Source: Helicostylum pulchrum (Eukaryota > Mucoromycota > Mucoromycetes > Mucorales > Mucoraceae). From it: a DNA stretch of 64,000 bases. This document shows positions 49,644 to 61,030 of this stretch, piece by piece. The translations under genes and the position numbers were made by a program. Location: contig JAIXMO010000022.1 of assembly GCA_025677825.1 (NCBI GenBank), positions 310,001 to 374,000 on the forward strand, written 5' to 3'. The notes beneath the pieces were generated by a model that searched no databases, was not told the origin of the DNA, and saw nothing but the letters and a program-made list of their open reading frames with translations. Every line of letters begins with the position of its first letter. The stretch's first letter is position 1.

Positions 49644-51008
49644 TTATTCAAGATTTTTTTCCATGATTTGCAGCAGCACCTTTGAAACGCCACACTTTCT
49701 CTCAGCACCCTTTTTATAATACTCGTACGCTCTTTTTTCGTCTCTTTCCACGCCGTATCCTTTTGCGTACATTAACCCTAAATTAGTAAATCCCTTTTTA
49801 TACCCATATTGATCGACAGATACTTTAAAGTGTTTCAGTGCCAGTGTGTAGTTTTGTTTAAGTCCGTACCCGCCATTAGCGTACATTTGACCCATCAGGT
49901 TATGGACAGAGCCCTGAGTGTAAATGGTCTTTTGTTGCAAGTACTTTTCAAAGTGCTGGATGGACTCTTTGTAATCGATAGGCGTGCCACGCCCATGACA
50001 ATAAGCTTCTGCGACTTTTAGTAGCGCGTCTACGTCCCCATTGTCTTTTGCTTGTGTGAACCATTTAAATGATTCAGGTTTGTCGGTCTTTTCATAACTT
50101 GTTGCTAAACAGTATTGTGCTTTGGCGTTGCCAGATGCAGCGGCTTGCTGGAAACAAGCAACTGCAGTGTCGTAATCTTTTTTGAAATCAGCTACGCCAA
50201 TAAAATAAATCGTACCGAGGTAAACTAGGAAATGGTGATAAAAGTTGCCAGATTCAGTGATAGAGTACCAAAATACCGAGTTCAGTTTATCCTTTTCTTG
50301 TTGGTTGTTGGTTGATGTTTGACAGCACGCTGCTGCAAATCGTGATGGGCTGTGGAAACTACCCATCTCTAATACTTTTTGATTCTGTGATAAATAATCC
50401 ACTTTTGTTTTATCGAGCTGTAAAAAGATGCTGTCGTGTGATAAAATACGGTACAAATGGTCAGTGGAGGAAGCGTACTGACTCTTTGTTTTCCAGGCCA
50501 TGTGGTACCACTTTTGAGCCAATTCTTTAGAGGTTTTAAGGTAGTTGGAACCTAACCAAGCTTGTGCGTCACTCCATCCGCCTTCGGCAGATAATGTGAT
50601 CCATTCTACAGCTCGAGTTGTGTCTTGATCGACAATGTCACCGTCATAGTACATGGTGCCAACCATGTATTGCGCAAGCGGGTTTTCCCACACGGAGATT
50701 GCTCGTGTGTAATAAGCAAGCGCCTTTTTCAAGTCTCGTTTGGTGCTGGTCAACCCAAAGTAGTAAAAGCTGGCAGCGAGGACAAGGGCTTGTTGGTTAT
50801 CGTAGGTAACGGCTTTTTCAAAGCAGGTGAGGGCGGTCAAGTAGTCGTTGTTGTTGATATGGCTAAGGCCTAGTAGTAACTGGCTCTCACCAGGTTCGGG
50901 AAAGTCTATAATTATCGTCAACTGTCTTAATCAAATATATATATGTAAAAGAGTGAATATTTACTTACAAAAAAAGAACTAACCTGATTTTTTATATGTT
51001 ATTTTCAT
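49644..51008 (-). CDS. Second Sel1-repeat protein (428 aa)
   Basis: A 25-nt first exon (51008-50984, MKITYKKS) joins exon 2 (50905-49644) in frame: MKITYKKSDFPEPGESQLLL. About ten Sel1/TPR-like repeats fill the protein. Examples are AQYMVGTMYYDGDIVDQDTT, VAEAYCHGRGTPIDYKESIQ, MGQMYANGGYGLKQNYTLAL and LGLMYAKGYGVERDEKRAYE. There is no coiled-coil tail, unlike the neighbour at 46.5 kb. The similar gene layout (tiny first exon, one long exon, same strand, 3 kb apart) suggests an old tandem duplication. Scaffold role inferred from the fold only. Confidence 0.85.
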
Positions 51009-51236
51009 TGTTGAAGAAAAGGGAAAAAGAAGGAGGAGGAGAGAAAAGGGAGAGAGATAAACCTTTTTTATTGTTGTAAAATAAATAAAACTTGCGAAGC
51101 CACTTTTAACTCGTAATGCAAACAACTTTTTTTTTTTTTTTTTTTTTTTTTTTGTGGTCATTATGCTTGCAAACACGTCAACTTGTTTGTATTAAAAAAA
51201 ATAAAACGGTCATTCAAAAAAAAAAAAAAATGTGTG

Positions 51237-51244
51237 TATAAATA
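51237..51244 (+). promoter_or_regulatory. TATA box of the TUTase-like gene
   Basis: TATAAATA lies about 60 bases before the ATG at 51304, followed by a pyrimidine-rich stretch. Confidence 0.45.
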
Positions 51245-51303
51245 ATTGAAAGGGTTTTTTTTTTCTGTATCTTTTTTCCCTTTTTTCCCCCACCCAAAAA
51301 ACC

Positions 51304-53321
51304 ATGACATTAGAAACATACAATACGCGAGCAGAACTGAAAGCGATAATGTTGGCAGAAGATCAAAGTTTGCAAAGTATATTTTCTAAGCATGACGTTA
51401 CTTTGGGTCGTAAAAGCTGGCAGCCCAGTGTCATTAACGCGAATCGTTTGAATCAGCAAGAGGTGTCTCGTTTTATAAACGAATCTCGAGACCTTCCAGA
51501 GTTAAATATAAATGCAGCTATTGAACATTTCTGGTATCAGCGGTACGTACATGACGTGAGATATGTCATGGGCTTATTTGCTGATATACCCGAAATGAAT
51601 AATGATGTAGGACTCTATGTTCGGTTTCCTAGAACTTATACTGCGTCAAGTTTAACTAGCGAATTTATGAATTTAGAACATGTATGTTTTTTTTTAATCA
51701 GTTAGATTTTTTTTTTTTTTTGGAGGTTGTACTTATTTTCTTTCTTTTTCTCTTAAAGCCTGTACAAACAGCAACAAGACAGCGTGCACTTGAAGAGTGT
51801 ATGATGTTTTTTAAAGAGCATTGGCCTTCATATTATATGAAATTTACACCATACGGGTAAAAATAAAGACTTTTTTTTTTTTTGATGTAGTCGATTAATA
51901 TATTACAATTAGGTCTCTGGTATCCGGATTAGGGTTTAGCAACTCATTCCTTAACATAAATATCCAATTGGACGACCCCGACTTACAACGTCTGGTCGAA
52001 GTTCCAGACCCGTTTGAGAATGATATAACCGAACCTTTCTGTAAAGCGGCCAGCATCCCATTATTTCAAAGTGTAGGAGCAAAAAAGATACAGTTCGAAG
52101 AAGATATTGGGTCTTTACGGCTTAAACATCAGTTACATCATATTGAATACAACTTTAACAAGGAGGCGTTTACGTACAGTACAAACTTGATCAACCATTA
52201 CATGACTCTAGATCCTCGTGTACAAACGTTTCTCTTTGCTATTAAATTATTTGGTCGTGGAAGAAATATATTTGCAAGTAAGTAATTTAGCAAAATGATA
52301 AAAAAAGAAAAAGAGTTACAAGTAAACTTACTCTCTCTCTGATATATAGTGCAAGTAAAAAATGGTATTCGATATTATGGATACACTATTCTAGCATTAG
52401 CTTATTTATCTCAATTGGATCCACCGGTGATCCCCAACTTGCAACATGTCAACGGTTTCTCGGCAGATGATACGTGCCCCTCATCAAAGTGTTTTTCAAA
52501 AAGCAAGTACTGGGATAAAGTCATCTACGGGAACAAGAATGTAGGTATTGCAGCGAGGTATCACGATTGTGTAGAGTACAATGCAAGACATCCTGTAACG
52601 GAATATTATGCGCAAGGGGATCCGGTGAACGGCACGTTGTACTGGAACTCGAAGAACAAATCAAGTGTAGGTGAATTGTTCTTGGACTTCTTGCATTACT
52701 ACGGGTACAGATTCGACTTTGACAATTTCGCAGTTTCGCTCAAGTTTAATGGAAGGACCGCTAAAAATAATTGGAAGAATGACGCTATGGCTATTGAAGA
52801 CCCATTTATGACCACTACCAACTTGGCGTAAGTATTTTTTTTAAAACACACTTGTAACAACAAAAAATGCTAAAAAACATTAGCTTAGTTCTGCAGTAAT
52901 AGATAGTAAAAGATTTACAGAGGTGTTAAGAGGCGCGTTTTCTATTCTACGAAGTGGTACATGCTTTGACGACATGTGTAAGAAGGCATCTGAGATTGCG
53001 CGGTACGATGCACAGCAAGGTGTCTGTTGCGACCGACCGATATACGTACCATTATCAAGCTGGAGTCAATCCGCCACGTCTAAAGCATTCTTATTGATTG
53101 GATTACCAAAGTTAGAGACAGATGCTTGTTACTGCGACCGAATTAAAAAGCTGTTCTCTACGCACGGTAGAATTAACAGAATGATGGATTTGGACTGTGA
53201 AACAAAACAAGTGTTTTTTTCACCGGATACGGGAGATGCTACAACCATCGTTTTACCGAGTACAATTATGTTGAATGGAGAATTGGTACATTTAGTAGAA
53301 CTTTATAATTTTACTATTTAA
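51304..53321 (+). CDS. TUTase/non-canonical poly(A) polymerase-like protein lacking catalytic acids (457 aa)
   Basis: Five exons (51304-51681, 51759-51856, 51913-52277, 52350-52827, 52889-53321) join in frame. The fold order is that of Cid1/TUT enzymes: the nucleotidyltransferase motif YGSLVSGLGFSNSFLNINI at residues 158-176, then FNKEAFTYSTNLINHYMTLD and RVQTFLFAIKLFGRGRNIFA. The PAP-associated region has YTILALAYLSQLDPPVIPNL, VGELFLDFLHYYGYRFDFDN and IEDPFMTTTNLA. An RRM-like tail has KAFLLIGLPKLETDACYCDR. The two motif aspartates (S-D-x-D) are replaced by Phe171 and Asn173, and the third by Glu237, so nucleotidyl transfer is unlikely. The reading frame is otherwise intact, pointing to a retained pseudoenzyme. 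Confidence 0.85.
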
Positions 53322-53385
53322 GAGGGGTCTATAAATTTATTATTGCTGGAAAATAAATATTGAGGAAGAGGGGGGGTTGGGGTTT

Positions 53386-54848
53386 TTAATTTAATTTCTT
53401 TTCTTGTGGTACGGGTTTGGTCTTCATGCCTGCACGAGAATAGATCAAGGTACCTAAAAAGACAAGCGCTGATCCCATCTTGGCTCCAAATCCAAAATCG
53501 TTGGAGAAGTACAAGATGGAAAAGATTAAAGATGTGAATTTTCTCAAGTTGAGTACAAGGTTTAAGGTTAATGAAGTTGCAACCGATGTCATACGGTTTA
53601 CACCTGCAATGCAAACATATCTAACAAAATGGTTTTTAGTAAAATCTGTTTCTTTTTTTTTAAAAAGAAAGAAAGACTTACTGTGTAACTACGTTCATAA
53701 ATAAAAATGCCCATAATTTCCTGATCTGGAAGGCTCCTAAAACAGACATGATGGATTGAGGTACTAGAGTTGCAAGTGATCCCATCACTGGGATTTCTTC
53801 CAGAACACTAGATAATGGCATTAAAGGGGATTTGTTGTACGCTGTTATTTGACTTGACAAATCCTTGTAAAAGAATAAAAAGAAGGGTAAAGCGAGGAAG
53901 TGCTACACATTACAAATAAGTTCAGTATTTCTCTCTCCCACGCATAAATAAAATCTCTCTTATCTCTTACGGTATAAAATAATCCTTCTCTCCATTGCTT
54001 TCCGTACTTTTTATAAGTCACTTCTTGAAATAATCCCATACCTGCTGATAAAACCATAGCAATTGTCAATAATACAATACCCGTAACAAATTCAGTGGTA
54101 CTTTCTGGGTTGTTCTAATGCAATGTGATTAGTTTTCTCTCTCTCTCTCACACACACACACACCAGCATATATTTATATATTTTTTATTGTCTTACAGAA
54201 GTATGACTTGATGCGTTATCCACTGTAGACCAAATAACACCTGCTGTAACCAAAACCACAGCAACCACTTGATCCAACGAGTACCTCTTGTTTAAAATCA
54301 ATGTGCCTAAAATCATATTGACAATCAATCCTCCACTTCTAAAGATGATATGCAAAGGTACTGAAATGTTATAGCCGAGAGCCAAGTTGTTCAACATGGA
54401 TACAATAAAGAATATGGTAACCAGTATGAACCAGTTAAAGATGGGAACTACAGTAGGCTTGAGTTTGGGACCGTATTTGCCCCAGGTTGCATGATGTCGA
54501 AGTCCTTCGATAGCAACAAATGCAAATTGACCAAATGTGATGAGTTGACCTAGTACGAAATTGGATTAATTTTCATGCCAGTATATGTTTATCTTTTTTT
54601 TTTTTTTTTCTTACCACTTTTAGGTGCATCACTATATTAAAAAAAGGGTTGGATTAATTTCGTGTTTTTTTTTCTTTTGAGAGATGGCGAACAGAAAAAA
54701 AAAAAAGAAGGAGAGGACAAGCTTACTTTACTAGAACTTCTAAAGCAAAAACGTTACTACAGCAGCCACCAAAGATAAGAGATAAAATCATTGGTAAATC
54801 AGAAGCAACCAACTGGGCCAAAGCACCTGTAAACGTAGGATTATCCAT
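53386..54848 (-). CDS. UDP-sugar transporter, SLC35B4/YEA4-like (363 aa)
   Basis: A ten-helix drug/metabolite-transporter-type antiporter that brings UDP-GlcNAc or UDP-xylose into ER/Golgi. Six exons: 54848-54727, 54631-54615 (17 nt), 54549-54197, 54114-53971, 53902-53682 and 53620-53386. Motifs: LSLIFGGCCSNVFALEVLV at the start and GQLITFGQFAFVAIEGL. The family-typical block NNLALGYNISVPLHIIFRSG is followed by GTLILNKRYSLDQVVAVVLV. Further on are GMGLFQEVTYKKYGKQWREG and ALVFLGTLIYSRAG. The C-terminal KPVPQEKKLN is lysine-rich, as in ER-retained members. The exact sugar cannot be told from sequence alone. Confidence 0.9.
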
Positions 54849-54997
54849 TTATTGTATTAAAAAAGGGTTAAAGAAAAAAATGAAAAAACTAAAAAACTAA
54901 AAAAAAAAAATCTGGAGTTTTAAATAGTGATCGCGGTCGGACCGGTACCTTATTTTGTTATAATATCGGCAAAAGGAACTAAAAGATTGCCGACATT

Positions 54998-55326
54998 TTA
55001 ATACCTTGTTGAATAAGTACTAGTAGTAGCGGTTGTTTCGGTAGCTCCCCGTTTTAATTTTCGTAAAGTGACACTGATACGAGTACCTCTTTCGATAACT
55101 TGGTCGTCTATGGTATCAAACAGCTGCTCTTTAATACCGTGTTCCCACTGGTATCTTGATTCGCCTGAAAGAGATAGGATATCGCCTGGGTTTAATAATA
55201 GATCAATGGTTGTATCTGTCGCAATCTCTTTCAGGGTCATGACGCATGATGATAATAAAGATACAATTAAAATGCCATCTTCAAATCTAATTTCTTTTTT
55301 TTTAGCATTGAAATAATAGTTAAAAT

Positions 55327-55374
<48 letters not shown>

Positions 55375-55770
55375 TTAGTAAATCTACATGGCTACATATA
55401 CCTTCACCTAACGAACACGTAATAATACCATTATTATGCAAAAAATAGAACTCACTTGTATAAACAAACCTTTCTTGTATAAATTTAATATAGCCTGATC
55501 AAACAAGGGTTCTCGGTTTAAAATATCCGTATTAAACATATGAGGACACTCGTCAAGTACCCACTGTGATAACCAGCTCAAGTAACTTGGTAACTCTCCG
55601 AAACACATTGCTTGATTGACATTGTCAAAAAAATACTTTTGTTCAATAATGGCGTTGGTCATGGCCATTTGTTGTGCATGGTCAAGTGCTTGTCGTACCA
55701 AGGTTAAACCTGGAATTTCAGTTTCTTCTTCGTCTTCTGAGTCGCTCCCAAATAGTTCTTTCCAATCCAT
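54998..55770 (-). CDS. AlkB-like 2-oxoglutarate/Fe(II) dioxygenase (207 aa)
   Basis: Three exons: 55770-55470, 55407-55374 (34 nt) and 55286-54998. An acidic start (SDSEDEEETEIPG) precedes the catalytic core GEGICSHVDLLRFEDGILIV. The iron ligands are His107, Asp109 and His161, with the last in SGESRYQWEHGI. The 2OG-binding Arg lies in the closing RISVTLRK strand. LLNPGDILSLSG is the usual AlkB jelly-roll turn. AlkB homologues demethylate nucleic acids or proteins. Its small size and lack of extra domains leave the substrate open. The HxD motif sits on the 34-nt microexon, flanked by a sense-strand poly-A intron. Confidence 0.88.
55324..55371. repeat. Homopolymer of about 45 T (poly-A in the AlkB-like gene's intron)
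   Basis: A nearly uninterrupted T run on the plus strand begins right after the donor site of intron 2, on the sense side. It is one of several homopolymers of 25 or more bases inside introns or spacers; others are near 31767-31799 and 51127-51153. Confidence 0.9.
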
Positions 55771-55986
55771 TGTTCAGCCACCCTTTTTTGTACACACACA
55801 CACAAGAAAAGAAAATAGTATATTTCTCTCTTCCCCCTTTTTCGATTATTTAGCCCAATTATTCAGCCACTTTTTTTGTTATTTGAAACCCAATTTTTGA
55901 TACTTTTATAATTTTTTTTTGTTGCTGTTGTTTACTTGTCTCTTTTTCTCTTTACTACACACTTTTTTTACGTATACAAATATATC

Positions 55987-57071
55987 ATGGCAGCAAGGTG
56001 TTGTTGTATTATTCCCGTTCGAGGCGGTGTTGTTATCAATGGTCTTTTGATTATGGTAACTACTTTTTTTTTGGTGCCTACGACGACAAAAAATTAAGCT
56101 TTTTTTATTTATTATTAGCTTGTTTCTATCATAATTCTTGCACTTACTTTTATTCATAAAAACCGTAAGCTTTTTTTACTTCTTATTGGTACGCACACAA
56201 ATTACTGACTGTTTATATATATAGCCATGGTGATTCATCTTTCAATTATTCACGCTGTTCTTCCTTGGGTTTATATTGGTTTCTTTAGTAAGTTCTTTTT
56301 ATATACTTTAGACCCTTATGATCGAACCTGAAACTTACATATTTTTTTTATCTAGTCGCCGCTGCTGTCGTATCACTCTTTATGATGGTTTCCGCATCTT
56401 TGGTAAAAAAGAAACAACCTCGATGCAATTAAATTAAAACAACTACTAACTCCCCTTTATTTATTTATTTATAGGCTAAACTTAGTTTGATGAGAACTTC
56501 CAAGTTTTTAATATGGATCTTTGTGTTTTTCTTCACAATCTGGGAAGCAACTTCGTTTATTTTAGCACTTACCAACCGTGAAAAATCCATGGATGTTTGC
56601 AACGAAGCAAACCCTGCTTCCTCCGAAAACACCGCCACAGAAGGATCAAATACGACACTTTCCGTAGGCAATTATTCAACTACCTTTTTAGGAATGCAAA
56701 TGGGAAATACCTATGGCTTAGCTAATTGTGCTCAGGCTGTACAGGCGGATGTGATTGGTAGTGCTATTATGTTATTCGTTGGTCAATTATATATGGTAAT
56801 TTTTTTAATTTTATTTCTTTTGTTTTTTTGTTTGGTTCTAAAAGTTTTTTTTTGCTGTAAATAGTTTTATGCAGCAACAGTAGTTGGATCTTACACAGCT
56901 AAATTAAGAGAAAAGAAATTGGGTCATCGCTTACGTGATCTCGAGTGGGATGATAACTTGGACGAGCTTGCTTCCAGTTATCGCGCTGATGCTCGTAGTG
57001 CTCCTAAATACCCGCTTCAGGACTTGAAGAAAAAGAAGAGCTTCTTAAAGAACCCTTTCAGTAAAAAATAA
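55987..57071 (+). CDS. Four-transmembrane protein of unknown function (about 250 aa)
   Basis: Six exons with starts near 55987, 56119, 56225, 56355, 56475 and 56864 join in frame. The N-terminus MAARCCCIIPVRGG has a Cys triplet that could be palmitoylated. Four hydrophobic helices follow: VVINGLLIM-LVSIIILALTF, VLPWVYIGFFIAAAVVSLFM, FLIWIFVFFFTIWEATSFIL and SAIMLFVGQLYMFYAATVVG. A polar loop between helices 3 and 4 has NNT-type glycosylation sites (SNTT, NYST). A basic cytosolic tail ends KNPFSKK, compatible with ER retrieval. The topology resembles tetraspan proteins, but the tetraspanin CCG motif is absent and I do not recognise the family. Confidence 0.8.
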
Positions 57072-57700
57072 TCCTTCTTGTACTATTATTCCCTTTCTTT
57101 TTGTCTATATAGAAACTCTTTTTTTTCCTCCTTTATATATTATTTTCTCTTTTCTTCTTTCTCACTTTTTTATATAAAAAATTATTACACTTACATACGA
57201 TCATCCCTTTTTTAAATTGGCGGTTATAATGGTTGTCGGTTAACCGGACGTAAGTGAAATTCCTTTCGTCGAAGGGAGTTCTTGTTATCTACACGTTCTA
57301 TTTACACGTTCAGGCAAAAAGTATGTGATGAGACATTATTGGTTTGTAACAACAAGTTGCAGGCATGTATAAAAATGATTAAATATTTTTTTAATAAAAA
57401 AATCACAAAATTATACTGCTCTTCTTAAATCAACCGCCATGCAAAAGAGCGCTTTCTTTCTGAACGTGTACCGAGATATTAAAAATGTAGAAAGGTAGTT
57501 AATACATATTCATATATAAAAAAGAGAGATACCAAAAAAAAAAAAAAGGTATGCATTTTGTTTATTTTTTTACGAAAAAAAGAGAAGTAGAAAAGCTCCA
57601 TCTTATTTATATCTACACATACAAGAAGAAGAAAAAACGCCAACGGGAAAGGTATATGACTATAGTATAAACTTTATTAATGTAATATTTTAACTGTTTA
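57072..57700. other. Intergenic, no gene seen
   Basis: Marks the change from host genes to the mobile-element-rich right end. No repeat ends recognised. Confidence 0.4.
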
Positions 57701-57701
57701 A

Positions 57702-58397
57702 CTATAGGTCTAGAAGTGTGGGCATCCCAATCTCTTTACAAAAAGGTACCAACAATGAATACTTGTTGTCAGATAACAGAGGTAGAGGAAGGATTATTAA
57801 TTTGGTTTTGTGATATATGCCTTTAACCTGGAGAGATCTCAGATCATGAGAGAGAGCAAAATGGATATTTGGATCCTTGAAAGAATAGTCCATCTTGATG
57901 CCAAATTTTTTCATCTTTCTATAATACTTGTTTTAAATAAGAAAATGTTAATATTGTACGTTATTGATTTGAGAATACTCACCTCTTTAAAAAGAGATGA
58001 TTTTATGTAATTTTTTCCACTTCTTGAATGATATAATGATTTCCTTCCTACTACCTAAAGATCAAAAGTGAGAGAGTGGTTCAGAAACTATTTTTTTTAG
58101 TAGATATTACCTATTTGATATATTGTGTAGCGGGTACTTGATGAATTTGATGTAATTTCAGTTTGGTTGAAATTACAGAGTGAATGATTTTGTTTCAACT
58201 CTTTTTTGTTAATTACAATCATAAAAATCTTGAAGGAGACTCTGTTGCAATTCTTTGTAATTCAGTGGTGAGTGTTCTTTTTTTTTTCCTTCACGATTGC
58301 AATCTTGAAAATCTTGAAGCAATGCTATATTTTTGCTTCTTATTTCGGTGACATTGTTAAATAAGTAAACATTACCCCCAAGAAGGCACAGCAACAA
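57702..58397 (-). pseudogene. Minus-strand coding fragments of unknown family
   Basis: Two short frames on the minus strand look coding but do not connect. 58397-58209 starts MLLCLLGGNVYLFNNVTEIR and contains LLQDFQDCNR and LLQDFYDCN, a repeated motif. 57914-57702 starts MKKFGIKMDYSFKDPNIHFA and includes NKYSLLVPFCKEIGMPTLLD. They may be exons of one eroded gene. No function is recognised. Confidence 0.35.
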
Positions 58398-58514
58398 AAG
58401 GCCTTTTGATTTTTCAATTAACTTTCAAATGGTTTAGCCAAAGGAAAAATCTAGATTTTTTTTTTCGTAAGATAGTAAAGGAGGGTAAGAGGTTTTGGTC
58501 TTAACATTCTCTTG

Positions 58515-58790
58515 CTGATTTTACGCGGTAGATATCATTCAAATTTATCTTGCAGATTTAACCAGGTATCAGATATGTTTCTTTTCTTGGCTTGCTATGG
58601 CTAATTGAACCAGGTATCAGTTAATATTTATTTTCTTGGTTTGTTATGGCTGATTTATAATGTTTCTTTTGCTTTGCTACAGCTGATTTCATCACATTTG
58701 TCTTGATACTCTATTGCTGAGCGATGATTTACCCGGTGTCATTTATTATACCTGTCTTGATATTCTACCGCTGGTTTTTCCATGAAAAGG
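58515..58790. repeat. Degenerate tandem repeats of about 45-55 bp
   Basis: The phrase GCTGATTTA, then (A)ACCAGGTATCA, then TTT(A/C)TTTTCTTGG(C/T)T(T)TG(C/T)TATG recurs about five times with decreasing similarity just before the Helitron remnant. Confidence 0.6.
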
Positions 58791-58866
58791 AGCTCATTTA
58801 TGTTTCTCTTGACTTCTTCTTTGTTTTTTGTTTTTTTTACAAGGATTGAATAAAAGTAACGGAGGC

Positions 58867-60218
58867 TGAAGGTGGTTATGCGGTGGCCAATCGCCATTTG
58901 ACGGTGTCTGTCTATACAAAACTTTTAATCCAAAGCGCCGATCGAAGATTTGGAAGAAGCCCCGAGTTTTTATTTTTCATGTTGGATTACATCGAACGCA
59001 AGAACATCCATTCATATAACCGATTTGTATTACCTGTTGTAGCAAACCATGAATACATGCGTGGAGATGTTTATCGAGACGGTGGTTATGTTACAGATAC
59101 CACATCGACTGTTCCACACACCATCCGAAGTTCAAGAGCTTACAAGAAGAAACACGGTTTGAACTTATTTGTAAGTGTTTTTTTTTGTGAATAGACAGAA
59201 TAATTAAAATTATTGAATATTGTGTTTTAGAATATGTTTCTTCAGCTCAGTCACCGCAACTTTTTATGACTTTGACGTGCAATGATTTCACACAGGAGTA
59301 CGAACAACTATTGGAGGGGGATAGGCCTTGGGAAGATCCAGTTTTGATCGCATTACACTTTAAACGTAGTTTCCAGCAATTTTTCAATCGGTATATTCTA
59401 AGAAGCGTAAGTGTTTAAAAAGGGTTAGTCAAACTGAAGGTTAATTGCTTTTTTCTTTAATGTGTAATCTTTTGCAAACATGGTAGGAGGAGTGACTGAC
59501 TGGTAGTATACCGTTGAGTTACAAGATCGAGGAAGGTAAGAAAAGCAAATCATAAAATTGAACAATCCACATTAAATGTTGTTAATAGACCTCATGTACA
59601 TTTTGTGCTTTGGACGGGTAGGAGTGCGGACGAATTGTTGGCTATGCCAGATCTTGTTGTGGCACGTTTGCCAGACGGTGATCACGATCCTGACTTGCTT
59701 CACTAGGTAAATAGATTGCAAATTCATAATTGTGGGACGTACTGTAGCCATAGAAGAGGTAGCAATCGATGTCGTTTCGGGTATCCTTTCGACGTGAACG
59801 ATGAGGCTTAATTTGATGAATTGACCAATAGGTCGGTGTATGTGCGTGAGGCAATTGACTCCTATGTCAATCCTTACAATCCGTATTTGTTAAAATTAAC
59901 TGGCGTGAGTATGGATATCCAGGTGAATTACACCGGTAGGGTGATGTACTACCTGGCAAAGTACATGAGCAAAGTCGATCAGGATGTGGAGTTGAAGTAC
60001 GGAATGGAAAATGTAACAACGCACTTCAAAGGGAGACAAATTGGTGCTGTTGATGCAGCATATTGCTTGTCAGGTTGGAATAAGCATCGCAGTAGTTGTG
60101 GGACTGTGTACATCAGTTTGGTATTTCCAGGGTTGGATGAACGTAGGCAACTTCGTCGGAATCTACCTTTTAAACCCGATCTCAGCCCAACATTACAGTG
60201 GCCCCTAAGAAGGCCGTA
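58867..60218 (+). pseudogene. Helitron Rep-domain remnant
   Basis: Helitrons are rolling-circle transposons whose RepHel protein has an HUH endonuclease. The plus strand encodes EAEGGYAVANRHLTV and HSYNRFVLPVVANHEYMRGD. After an intron-like gap come QLFMTLTCNDFTQEYEQLLE and FKRSFQQFFNRYIL. A short exon then leads to the HUH block PHVHFVLWTGRSADELLAMP, where HVH holds the two metal-binding histidines. NCGTYC and RFGYPFDVNDEA follow. Next is YYLAKYMSKVDQDVEL, holding the candidate catalytic tyrosines, and WNKHRSSCGTVYISLVFPG. Stops (for example after DPDLLH) and shifts interrupt it, and the helicase half is absent. Confidence 0.85.
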
Positions 60219-60329
60219 GTATTTTTTCAAACTCTTGTTTCAAGTCCGGATCAGTCTTGATTCTGAAATAGGTACCTTGTTAGCTAGCTATGTAAACAAA
60301 CATACACAAAAGGTAACTTACGCTAGTCC

Positions 60330-61030
60330 ATTTAATGTCAGGTCCAATACCTCGGAGTCATCGTCACTGTCATTGGTATCGAGAGGTTCAGCATCAATTG
60401 GCTCAACTCCAGTGGGTTCAACAGGCAGAATCATCTTCATATCTAATATTTAGTTACTTGTGATAAAGCCGTGGCGTAACTGCTCAACTGTTCCAGGCTG
60501 AACTCCCTTCAAACCAGCATACATTCTGGTCCATCTGAATTCAGGAGTCTTCGTTACTGTTCAGCATCGACAGGTTTAACCAAAGGTGTAAACACGTCGT
60601 AGACCTTAGAGGTTAAAGATCACCTATTTTTAAGATTCGTCAGTTTGTTGCCACTAATTTAAATGATTTACGTACTTGATTTTTGAAATCTTTCTTTTCA
60701 TTTCCAGTTTGAACGACTTACCATGAAGTCGGGTCGACGGGAAACAGTTTAGTAAGCATTTTTTTTTTATATACATACAATAGCCACACAGAATAACCGC
60801 CTGTACAATATCGTTATTAGGTAAAAATTCTTCTTAATGCTAATTAATTCGGGACACTTGACGGAACTGCCAGCAAGAGAAGCAATTTTTTCTTGTTTTG
60901 CATAAAAGTTAAGTGTCTCATCAAGCTGCAAGTCTGATAATGTAAAAAGATCGTCCAACTGAATAGCACTGTGCCATCGTTATTTATTCAATACAAGTGA
61001 TATAAGCTGGAGTATTTTTCGTTGATGCCT
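60330..61030 (-). pseudogene. Minus-strand eroded coding fragments of unknown family
   Basis: Pieces on the minus strand read QLDDLFTLSDLQLDETLNFY with SVKCPELISIKKNF. Further on are KLFPVDPTSW, NEKKDFKNQVRKS and RWTRMYAGLKGVQPGTVEQL. An acidic tail, EPLDTNDSDDDSEVLDLTLN, closes it. They are collinear and separated by intron-like or damaged gaps. This looks like a multi-exon gene or element protein, broken by stops. The family is not recognised. Confidence 0.35.
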
